DNA of 8,699 bases, taken from positions 1 to 8,699 of the forward strand of contig CAJAHV010000154.1 in the NCBI GenBank assembly GCA_903939555.1, written 5' to 3'. The notes below the pieces were generated by a model. The model did not search any database and was not told the origin of the DNA. It saw only the letters and a list, made by a program, of their open reading frames with translations. Within the stretch, counting starts at the first letter, position 1, and each line of letters opens with the position of its first letter. A program made the translations under genes and the position numbers. This document shows, piece by piece, positions 1 to 6,959 of the stretch. The DNA comes from an uncultured Alphaproteobacteria bacterium. GTDB taxonomy: Bacteria; Pseudomonadota; Alphaproteobacteria; Sphingomonadales; Sphingomonadaceae.

Positions 1-489
1 CCGGCCGATCCCCATGACTTCTTCCGGCGCTGGCTGCGCGATCCGGCCTTTGCGCCGTTTGATGACTGGACCTGCGCCGAAGTTTTCGACCTGCAGCGCA
101 GTTATTGGGCGCTGCGCCACCGGCCTAATGTGCTGCTGGTGCATTATAATGATCTGAAGGCCGATCTTGATGCCGAAATGCGGCGGATCGCGGCCTTCAT
201 CGGCGTGGAAACCCCCGCCGCGCTGTGGCCCGAGCTTGTCGAAGCCGCCGGTTTCGCCGCCATGCAGCGCGACGGCGACGCGCTACTTGGGCTGGCGGCG
301 CAAAACTGGAAGGAAGGCGGCAAGACCTTTATGCACAAGGGCACCAACGCGCGCTGGCATGGGCTGCTGACCAAGACCGATCTGGCGGATTATGACACCG
401 CCGCCCGCGCCGGGATGACAGCGGCGCTGCGTGCCTGGACCGAAGGCGGCACACGGATCGCCGGCGACCCGAAAACACTAGCCGATTGA
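1..489 (+). CDS. Sulfotransferase family protein, 3' part only
   Basis: The frame is open from the first base and ends at TGA 487-489, giving 162 residues; the N-terminal part lies outside the window. Sulfotransferases move a sulfonate group from PAPS to a hydroxyl or amine. Visible here is the C-terminal half of the fold: a segment reading NVLLVHYNDLKADLDAEMRR (residues about 43-62), which is the strand-plus-helix that follows the 3'-phosphate-binding region, then IAAFIGV. Near residues 107-120 there is FMHKGTNARWHGLL, equivalent to the RKGxxGDWKN loop that closes over PAPS in the family. The P-loop-like 5'-phosphosulfate-binding motif would be upstream and cannot be checked. The acceptor is unknown. 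The family call is confident; nothing visible narrows the substrate. It has no clear operon partner downstream, where only a gene fragment follows. Confidence 0.85.
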   Translation, partial: PADPHDFFRRWLRDPAFAPFDDWTCAEVFDLQRSYWALRHRPNVLLVHYNDLKADLDAEMRRIAAFIGVETPAALWPELVEAAGFAAMQRDGDALLGLAAQNWKEGGKTFMHKGTNARWHGLLTKTDLADYDTAARAGMTAALRAWTEGGTRIAGDPKTLAD

Positions 490-510
490 AAAAACTGGCC
501 GATTGAAAAC
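477..510 (+). repeat. 17-bp tandem duplication across the sulfotransferase stop
   Basis: Two adjacent 17-bp units, ACTAGCCGATTGAAAAA (477-493) and ACTGGCCGATTGAAAAC (494-510), match at 15 of 17 positions. The first unit contains the sulfotransferase stop codon, so the duplication leaves that protein unchanged and lengthens only the sequence after it. Because 17 is not a multiple of three it would shift any reading frame crossing it. It looks like a replication-slippage duplication at the junction with the decayed sequence that follows. Confidence 0.7.
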
Positions 511-532
511 ACGCGGTCTGTTGCACCGCCGT

Positions 533-673
533 ATCAGGGCGACAACGGTGACCCGCGATGATTTCGTCACCCGCTATGCCGATACGCCGGCACTGATCAT
601 CGGCACGCATTTCGCCGCTCCGACTGCGGGGCATAGCGTCCGCGATGGCAAAAGCTGGCGGCTTTCGGGGGGG
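533..673 (+). pseudogene. C-terminal fragment of an MBL-fold metallo-hydrolase
   Basis: Translation in the frame of position 533 gives RDDFVTRYADTPALIIGTHF (554-613) followed by AAPTAGHSVRDGKSWRL (614-664). This is the typical end of glyoxalase-II-like MBL-fold hydrolases, in which a His in a G-(T/S)-HF motif is the last metal-site residue, followed by a short strand of the form VRDG-WRL. The rest of the domain (about 250 residues, including the HxHxDH metal motif) is absent: upstream there is only the end of the sulfotransferase gene. After the conserved end the frame runs on without a stop into unrelated sequence, and a run of seven G (667-673) sits exactly there. No good start codon or ribosome binding site is seen. 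I read it as a remnant left after deletion of most of a gene. The family call rests on recognition of the motif; an untranslated remnant is more likely than a working peptide. Confidence 0.6.
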
Positions 674-769
674 TGCACCATGTCCGGTCGATCAGAACTC
701 ATGCGGCTGCAGCAAGTGCCGCCGGCGGCGCTTCCCAATCGGTCACTGACAATGAGCCTTGCTAGCTTG

Positions 770-800
770 CCAGCCGCGCCGGCAAGGCGCTGGGGTTTTT
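770..800 (+). terminator. Possible rho-independent terminator
   Basis: GCGCC (776-780) pairs with GGCGC (786-790) around a GGCAA loop. The stem can be extended across a bulge by CCA (770-772) with TGG (791-793). It is followed by GG and a run of five T (796-800). An alternative fold pairs CTTGCC with GGCAAG in the same stretch. It lies after the sulfotransferase and MBL remnant and 64 bp before the transporter start, so it could end transcription from the left. The region 674-863 otherwise holds nothing I can support. Confidence 0.4.
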
Positions 801-863
801 GCGAACTTGACTGCTCGCCCCCTTCTCCGGCCCGATGCCAGCCATGATCCCAGTACCCCCAGA

Positions 864-1799
864 ATGAGCCAGCAACGCGTCCGCATCGTCACGGCGCTGC
901 GCAGCAAGCTTGAGGCGGGGCTGCTCAAGGGCTCGATCGCCGCGACGATTTTCGTGGCAATTACCGGTGTCGTCATCGGCTTGCTGTCAGGATCCATGTC
1001 GATCGTTTTCGACGGGCTGTTTTCCAGCATCGATGCGGTGGTCGGGGTCGTCACCCTTGTCGTCGCGCGCCTGCTGGCCAGCGAGGGCAATCATCGTTTC
1101 CAATATGGCTATTGGCATCTCGAACCGCTGGTATTGGCGCTCAACTCCTCGGTGCTGCTGCTGCTGTGCGGCTATGCGTTCCTCAACGGCGTGCAGGGCC
1201 TGATGAGCGGCGGCCATGTGCTCAGCTTCGATATCGGGCTTGTCTATGCCGGCATCGTTGCGACCATCTGCTTCGGCATGATGTTCTATCTGCGCTATCA
1301 CAACATACGGCTCGAATCGGAACTCATCGATGTCGAGGTGGCGAGTTGGATGACGTCGGGCGTCATCACCGTGGCGCTGCTGCTGGCCTTTGGCGGTGCG
1401 CTGTTGATGCAGGGCACACCGTGGGCGCCTCTGACGCCCTATGTCGATCCGCTGGTGCTGACGCTGTTGGCACCGGCGGTACTGCCGGTGCCGCTGCGCA
1501 CGGCGCGGCAGGCGTTTACCGAAATTTTCCTGATCACCTCGCGGGAAATGAACAGCGAAATCCAGGCGGTGGCAGCAGCAGTGGTTGCCGAACACGGCTT
1601 CACCAGTTTCAAAAGCTATGCCGTTGAAGTCGGCCGGGCGCGCTTCGTCGAAATCGCGTTCCTGGTGCCGGCCAACATGAAGGTCGGCTCAGTCGCGGAG
1701 TTCGACGCCATCCGCCACAAGATCGGCGACAAGCTGGGCGGAGTCGGCCCGGAACTGTGGCTGACCATCGTCTTCACCAGCGATCCGGACCTGGCCTGA
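864..1799 (+). CDS. Cation diffusion facilitator (CDF) family transporter
   Basis: The 311-residue product is an inner-membrane protein that would export divalent metal ions (Zn, Co, Cd, Mn or Fe class) in exchange for protons. Hydrophobic segments lie at about 24-43, 46-70, 88-110, 122-142, 160-183 and 192-210, matching the six-helix CDF fold. Between helices 2 and 3 is NHRFQYGYWHLEPL (76-89), the conserved HxxxYG---E motif. Residues 222-311 form a soluble domain ending in LWLTIVFTSDPD, like the branch of predicted Co/Zn/Cd transporters rather than classical YiiP. D50 and D57 are present in helix 2, but the helix-5 segment DVEVASWMTSG (156-166) does not show the HxxxD of YiiP, so the transport site may be atypical and the metal is not predictable. 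ATG 864 is chosen because the frame upstream (to a TTG at 759) crosses the hairpin and has no family resemblance. No clear Shine-Dalgarno precedes it. It appears to be a single-gene unit. Confidence 0.88.
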   Translation: MSQQRVRIVTALRSKLEAGLLKGSIAATIFVAITGVVIGLLSGSMSIVFDGLFSSIDAVVGVVTLVVARLLASEGNHRFQYGYWHLEPLVLALNSSVLLLLCGYAFLNGVQGLMSGGHVLSFDIGLVYAGIVATICFGMMFYLRYHNIRLESELIDVEVASWMTSGVITVALLLAFGGALLMQGTPWAPLTPYVDPLVLTLLAPAVLPVPLRTARQAFTEIFLITSREMNSEIQAVAAAVVAEHGFTSFKSYAVEVGRARFVEIAFLVPANMKVGSVAEFDAIRHKIGDKLGGVGPELWLTIVFTSDPDLA

Positions 1800-1816
1800 G
1801 CGGATCCGGCCTTTTT
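1782..1816 (+). terminator. Possible terminator of the CDF gene
   Basis: GATCCG (1782-1787) can pair with CGGATC (1801-1806) across a 13-base loop that contains the transporter stop codon. A run of five T follows at 1812-1816. The stem is short, the loop large and five bases separate stem and T-run, so this is only a moderate candidate. The nearby palindrome at 1875-1890 could serve the same purpose. Confidence 0.3.
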
Positions 1817-1874
1817 CGCATGCCATGTCCGGTTGATGCTGGCTGATGTGGCTGCTGCAAGGGCCTCCGGCGGC

Positions 1875-1965
1875 TGGGGCCTTGGCCCCAAACCCGATTC
1901 CATCAAGTTGCTCGCTTGCAAGACCGATAGAAATTCTGACCGAAAATCAAATGGGGTCTGGGGCC
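1875..1965. repeat. Palindromic intergenic repeat element
   Basis: The region between the convergent transporter and HD genes contains a perfect palindrome, TGGGGCCTTGGCCCCA (1875-1890). It also has an inverted pair about 50 bp apart: GGCCCCAAACCCGATT (1884-1899) against the complement of 1950-1965, matching at 14 of 16 positions. This arrangement, with a GGCCTCCGGCGG-type lead-in at 1862-1873, resembles short non-coding palindromic repeats scattered between genes in GC-rich alphaproteobacteria. It lies 3' to genes on both strands and could act as a bidirectional terminator or mRNA 3'-end protector. Whether it belongs to a repeat family cannot be shown from one copy. Confidence 0.5.
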
Positions 1966-1999
1966 CTTCCGGATCTGTAGCTGACAATGCGCCTTGCTA

Positions 2000-2545
2000 T
2001 TACATCGCCCGCTTGGGCTTGCTGAACACCTCGATCACATCGGCTTCGAAGCTTTCGAGGCTGTCGGCCTTGAAGCCCGGATCGAAGGCCGGGGCGTCCC
2101 AGCGATCGACGAGTTTTTCAGCCGTGGCGAACCAGGGTTCATCGCGGAAACGGTCGCGTGCATCGCCCGATTTGCCAAGATATTCGTAATAATATTTGCC
2201 CTGGAAATCCTGGTGCCACTTGATGGTGTGGTAAAGGTCATCCGAGACATAGGGCTTCAGGATTTCGGCCGCGATGGCGCCGTGATTGGGAATGCTCATC
2301 AGCTTGCCGATATCGTGGCACAGCGCTGCCACCACTTCCTCGGTGGTCGCCCCGTCCTGACGCGCCAGCGTGGCGGTCATCAGGCTGTGCGCGAGTTGGT
2401 TGGCGCCGAAACCGACTTCGATCGCTTCCAGCCGGCGCAGCGATTCCATGATCTGCTGCGGTGCCGCCGACACCTGATGCCTGCCGTGTTCGCGGGCGAT
2501 GTGCCCCCAATCCTCGGCAGTGCCTTCGAGCATGGTCGTGAACAT
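2000..2545 (-). CDS. HD-domain protein, PhnZ/inositol-oxygenase-like
   Basis: The 181-residue protein is made essentially of one HD domain. The order of candidate metal ligands is H53 (AHSLMTATLA), H77-D78 (CHDIGK), H88 (NHGAIAAEIL), H106 or H111 (HTIKWHQDFQGKYYYEYLG) and D147 (VDRWDAPAFDP). Four His and two Asp in this order can hold two metal ions, as in the HD-domain oxygenases PhnZ, TmpB and myo-inositol oxygenase, and the WD-x-x-xFDP segment near the end is also typical of that side of the superfamily. Simple one-metal phosphohydrolases need fewer ligands. The gene is the last of the - strand catabolic operon, starting 4 bp after the ligase stop. The start at 2545 (MFTTM) is preferred to ATG 2566, seven codons upstream, because it has a strong AGGAAAGG nine bases upstream. 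Oxygenase versus hydrolase activity and the substrate are inference; the fold is clear. Confidence 0.8.
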   Translation of the reverse strand: MFTTMLEGTAEDWGHIAREHGRHQVSAAPQQIMESLRRLEAIEVGFGANQLAHSLMTATLARQDGATTEEVVAALCHDIGKLMSIPNHGAIAAEILKPYVSDDLYHTIKWHQDFQGKYYYEYLGKSGDARDRFRDEPWFATAEKLVDRWDAPAFDPGFKADSLESFEADVIEVFSKPKRAM

Positions 2546-2549
2546 CGGA

Positions 2550-4274
<1,725 letters not shown>

Positions 4275-4385
4275 GGCATTTCCCTGGGCATGGCTGAGCG
4301 GCTGCCCCCGCTGCTTGATCTGTATAACGTGGCGGTACCGAGCCGGATTCGCAACGGGGCACCGCCTGTTTTGGCAAGAATAGTC

Positions 4386-5525
4386 TCAATAACCCATCAG
4401 TCGCGCCATGCGGTCGCCATGAAAGGCGATGTCGCCAAAGGTTTCCTGGGCGGCGCGGGCGCGCTTCATGTAGAAACCGATGTCGAAATCGTCGGTCATG
4501 CCGATGCCGCCATGCATCTGCACAGCTTCGTTGGTGGCAAGCTTGGCGACTTCGCCGGATTTGGCCTTGGCGAGGCTGGCGAACATGGCGCTGCGCTCAT
4601 CGGCTTCATCGAGCGCGGTCAGCGCGCGCAGCGTCGCCGAACGCGCCAGTTCGACTTCGCAGAACAGATGCGCGGCGCGATGCTGAAGCGCCTGGAAGGT
4701 GCCGATCTTCACCCCGAACTGGTCGCGCTGCTTGAGATAATCGACCGTGCGTTCGAAGCTTTCGACACTGACCCCAAGCATTTCGGCCGCAAGGCAGGCA
4801 CGCCCGGCATCGAGCATTTTTTCAAGGATGGCGAATCCGCCGCCAACCGGCCCGAGCACATCGGCACCATCGACCTGCACATCGGCAAGGGTGATCCGCG
4901 CGGCGTTGCGGCTGTCGATCATCGAGCGGCGCTCGGTGGCGACACCTTCCGCCTTGGCATCGACCAGGAACAGCGTGATGCCATCGCTGTCCCTGCTGTC
5001 GCCCGCCGTGCGCGCCGCGACGATCAACGTGTCGGCGACATGGCCATCGAGAACGAAACCCTTGGTGCCGTTGAGCTTGAAGCCGTTGCCCGATGGCGTT
5101 GCGGTCGCTTCGACCAGCGCCGGGGTGTGGCGCGCGGCTTCATCGGCGGCCAGCGCGAACAGTCTTTTGCCCTCGGCGATAAGTGGCAGATATTTGGCCT
5201 GCTGATCCGCCGTGCCGCCTACCACCAGCCCGGTGGTGGCCAGGATCCCGGTCGACAGCATGGGCGCGGCGCTCAGGTTGCGGCCCATGGCTTCCATGAT
5301 CAGCCCGGCGGCAACATGGCCAAAGCCGGCGCCGCCATGCGCTTCGGGAACCAGCACCCCGGCAAAGCCCATCTCGGCCATCTTCGCCCAGGTGCTGCGG
5401 TCAAAACCCGTCGCATCGGCCGCGTCGCGCAGGCGGCGATGCTGGGCAACAGGGGCTTCGGTCTTGAAGAAACCGTCCGCCGACTCGCGGATCATCTTCT
5501 GGTCGTCGGTGAGCACTAGGGCCAT
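4386..5525 (-). CDS. Acyl-CoA dehydrogenase, non-catalytic-type subunit
   Basis: A 379-residue flavoprotein of the acyl-CoA dehydrogenase fold: helical N-terminal domain (about 1-120), beta domain (about 121-220) and helical C-terminal domain. It keeps the motifs by which the C-terminal domain binds FAD of the neighbouring subunit, RDQFGVKIGTFQALQH (267-282) and QMHGGIG (336-342). The place of the catalytic base is missing: the chain ends MKRARAAQETFGDIAFHGDR (353-372) without the xEGTxxI segment. Family knowledge: in alpha2beta2 dehydrogenases of the ChsE4-ChsE5 type one subunit carries the Glu and the other carries much of the flavin site. The adjacent upstream gene has exactly the complementary set, so the two probably form one enzyme. 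ATG 5525 is chosen because it has AGGA eight bases upstream and the frame further upstream only translates the palindromic repeat. It is second in the operon. Confidence 0.9.
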   Translation of the reverse strand: MALVLTDDQKMIRESADGFFKTEAPVAQHRRLRDAADATGFDRSTWAKMAEMGFAGVLVPEAHGGAGFGHVAAGLIMEAMGRNLSAAPMLSTGILATTGLVVGGTADQQAKYLPLIAEGKRLFALAADEAARHTPALVEATATPSGNGFKLNGTKGFVLDGHVADTLIVAARTAGDSRDSDGITLFLVDAKAEGVATERRSMIDSRNAARITLADVQVDGADVLGPVGGGFAILEKMLDAGRACLAAEMLGVSVESFERTVDYLKQRDQFGVKIGTFQALQHRAAHLFCEVELARSATLRALTALDEADERSAMFASLAKAKSGEVAKLATNEAVQMHGGIGMTDDFDIGFYMKRARAAQETFGDIAFHGDRMARLMGY

Positions 5526-5542
5526 GTTTTGCTTCCTGTTTT

Positions 5543-5680
5543 CCCTCTCCCCTTGCGGGAGAGGGCGACTCGCGCCACCGGCGCGGCGGGGAGAGGGGTG
5601 GCTTGCAGCGATTGAGCAGCCCCCTCTCCCCGGGCCGCGTTTCACGCGTCTCTCGCCCTCTCCCGCGAGGGGAGAGGGCG
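5543..5680. repeat. Composite palindromic repeat inside the operon
   Basis: Three hairpins fill the space between the two dehydrogenase genes. The first is CCCTCTCCC (5543-5551) with GGGAGAGGG (5557-5565), loop of 5. The second is GGGGAGAGGGG (5588-5598) with CCCCTCTCCCC (5621-5631), loop of 22. The third is CGCCCTCTCCC (5654-5664) with GGGAGAGGGCG (5670-5680), loop of 5. All paired arms are perfect, and the first and third hairpins are near-identical inverted copies of each other. Such CCCTCTCCC-type palindromes are widely scattered in intergenic DNA of GC-rich proteobacteria and are often mistranslated as peptides like PLPQGERE. Here the element ends 3 bp after the stop of the first gene and 17 bp before the start of the second. 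It probably affects message stability or partial termination within the operon. No transposase is present. Confidence 0.8.
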
Positions 5681-5683
5681 CCG

Positions 5684-6871
5684 TTACGCCCCCGGCAGTT
5701 CCAGCACGCGCTTGGCGATGATGTTGAGGTTGATCTCGCTGGTACCGCCCTCGATCGAATTGGCGCGGCTGCGCAGCCAGGCACGGGCGACATCGCCTTC
5801 GCCTTCGCCCGGGCCTTCCCAAGCCAGCGCATCGGAACCGCCGATGCTCATCAGCAACTGCATCCGGTCCTTGTTGAGTTCGGTGCCATAATATTTGAGC
5901 ATCGACGACAGCGCCCCGACACCCTGCCCGGCCTTGGCTTCATCCTTCACCCGTTCCATCGTCAGCGCAAAGGCCCAGGCGTTCATTTCGTGGCGAACGA
6001 TGTCGGTGCGCAGCCCGGTATCGGCAAGGATCGCAGCATCCATGCCGATCTGGCGCTTGGCGACCTGGGACAGGCTGTCACGCCCGCCGCCGCCGGTCGA
6101 ATCGCTGCCGCCGATCATCTCGCGTTCGTGGGTGAGCAGATATTTGGCAATATCCCAGCCCTTGCCGGCGACACCCATCAGATTTTCGGCCGGCACCTTC
6201 ACATTGTCGAAAAAGGTCTGGCAAAACGGCGAGGCGCCCGAAATCAGCTTGATCGGTGATGTCGAAACGCCAGGGCTCGCCATGTCGAACAACAGGAACG
6301 ATATCCCCAGATGCTTGGCCGCCGCCGGGTCGGTGCGCACCAGACAGAAGATCCAGTCCGCCTTGTCGGCATAGCTCGTCCACACCTTCTGGCCGTTGAC
6401 GACATAATGGTCACCTTCGAGCATCGCCGAGGTGCGCAGGCTCGCGAGATCCGACCCGGCGCCGGGTTCGGAATAGCCCTGGCACCAGCGGATTTCACCG
6501 CGGGCGATGCGCGGCAGATGTTCCTTCTTTTGGGCTTCATTGCCATATTTCAGCAGCGCCGGCCCCAGCATCCAGATGCCGAACGACGACAGCGGCGAGC
6601 GCGCCTTGATGCGGCGCATTTCGCTGGCCAGTACCCGCGCCTCGTCCTTCGACAACCCGCCGCCGCCATATTCGGCCGGCCATTCCGGCACGGTCCAGCC
6701 CTTGGCGCCCATGCGGTCGAGCCACAGCTTCTGCGCTTCGCAGGTATATTTCGCTTGGCGCCCACCCCAGCAGATATCAGCATCGCGGGTGATGGGGGTG
6801 CGCATTTCGGCGGGGCAGTTCGCCGCCAGCCAGTCACGCACCTCGGTACGGAAACTTTCAAGATCGGTCAT
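5684..6871 (-). CDS. Acyl-CoA dehydrogenase, catalytic-Glu subunit
   Basis: This 395-residue flavoprotein introduces an alpha-beta double bond into an acyl-CoA. Visible are WPAEYGGGGLS (64-74), the flavin-contacting QGYSEPGAGSDLASLRT (131-147), VNGQKVWTSYA (158-168) and the C-terminal SRANSIEGGTSEINLNIIAK (368-387), in which E374 is the likely catalytic base. The usual RxxFG...fQ and Q-hGG motifs of the C-terminal domain are not present (the corresponding region reads SLSQVAKRQIGMDAAILADT). That matches the catalytic half of an obligate heteromeric dehydrogenase whose flavin site is completed by the next gene. It is the first gene of the - strand operon. ATG 6871 has GGAG eight bases upstream; an open frame continuing to 7036 would run through the promoter and into lgt and is rejected. 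Substrate is unknown; sterol, terpenoid or other branched side chains are plausible. Confidence 0.92.
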   Translation of the reverse strand: MTDLESFRTEVRDWLAANCPAEMRTPITRDADICWGGRQAKYTCEAQKLWLDRMGAKGWTVPEWPAEYGGGGLSKDEARVLASEMRRIKARSPLSSFGIWMLGPALLKYGNEAQKKEHLPRIARGEIRWCQGYSEPGAGSDLASLRTSAMLEGDHYVVNGQKVWTSYADKADWIFCLVRTDPAAAKHLGISFLLFDMASPGVSTSPIKLISGASPFCQTFFDNVKVPAENLMGVAGKGWDIAKYLLTHEREMIGGSDSTGGGGRDSLSQVAKRQIGMDAAILADTGLRTDIVRHEMNAWAFALTMERVKDEAKAGQGVGALSSMLKYYGTELNKDRMQLLMSIGGSDALAWEGPGEGEGDVARAWLRSRANSIEGGTSEINLNIIAKRVLELPGA

Positions 6872-6889
6872 GCCATGCTCTCCCCATTG

Positions 6890-6905
6890 GCGAACGTTCA
6901 TTCGC
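6890..6905. promoter_or_regulatory. Candidate TetR-type operator of the catabolic operon
   Basis: GCGAACGTTCATTCGC has 5-bp arms GCGAA and TTCGC around six bases and contains the self-complementary core GAACGTTC (6892-6899). It lies 18 bases upstream of the ATG of the first dehydrogenase and just after the predicted -10 box, where a bound repressor would block transcription. GAACGTTC-like sites are typical of TetR-family regulators of fatty-acid and acyl-CoA genes, but no regulator gene is in the window, so the assignment is inference. Confidence 0.4.
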
Positions 6906-6907
6906 GC

Positions 6908-6936
6908 TTTATGGTGCGACTTGCCGTTAACGGCAA
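6908..6936 (-). promoter_or_regulatory. Predicted sigma70-type promoter of the catabolic operon
   Basis: On the - strand TTGCCG (6936-6931) and CATAAA (6913-6908) are separated by exactly 17 bp, giving a plausible -35/-10 pair. The start of transcription would fall near 6901, inside the candidate operator and about 30 bases before the ATG at 6871. The -10 box is imperfect against TATAAT. Confidence 0.45.
6921..6936. promoter_or_regulatory. Perfect 16-bp palindrome between divergent genes
   Basis: TTGCCGTTAACGGCAA is a perfect inverted repeat of 8 bp with no spacer. One arm is also the predicted -35 box of the - strand operon, and its other edge is 23 bp before the lgt GTG. It could be a dimeric repressor or activator site serving the operon, lgt or both. 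It is unlike the nearby GAACGTTC core, so it may bind a different factor. Confidence 0.45.
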
Positions 6937-6959
6937 CTGACAAAAGGTTGACTGCGCTC

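Noticed and set aside
807..836. TTGACT at 807-812 as a -35 box for the CDF gene
   Set aside because: No acceptable -10 hexamer is found 16-18 bp downstream; the spacing gives only GC-rich sequence.
674..847. Continuation of the MBL remnant frame as a real protein tail
   Set aside because: After the conserved family end the translation is unrelated, of mixed composition, and crosses the putative terminator hairpin.
759..863. N-terminal extension of the CDF transporter from TTG 759
   Set aside because: It would translate the T-run hairpin, adds a segment with no family resemblance, and no ribosome binding site is seen before 759.
5543..5680. CRISPR array or insertion sequence in the repeat between the dehydrogenases
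   Set aside because: The repeats are palindromes in inverted orientation without regular unique spacers, and there is no transposase or cas gene nearby.
5526..5822. N-terminal extension of the second dehydrogenase by 99 codons
   Set aside because: The added sequence translates the palindromic repeat and overlaps the upstream dehydrogenase out of frame; ATG 5525 has a good ribosome binding site and the normal family N-terminus.
6507..6959. N-terminal extension of lgt by about 150 codons
   Set aside because: It would run antisense through the first dehydrogenase gene and the divergent promoter; the family's N-terminus begins near 6960.
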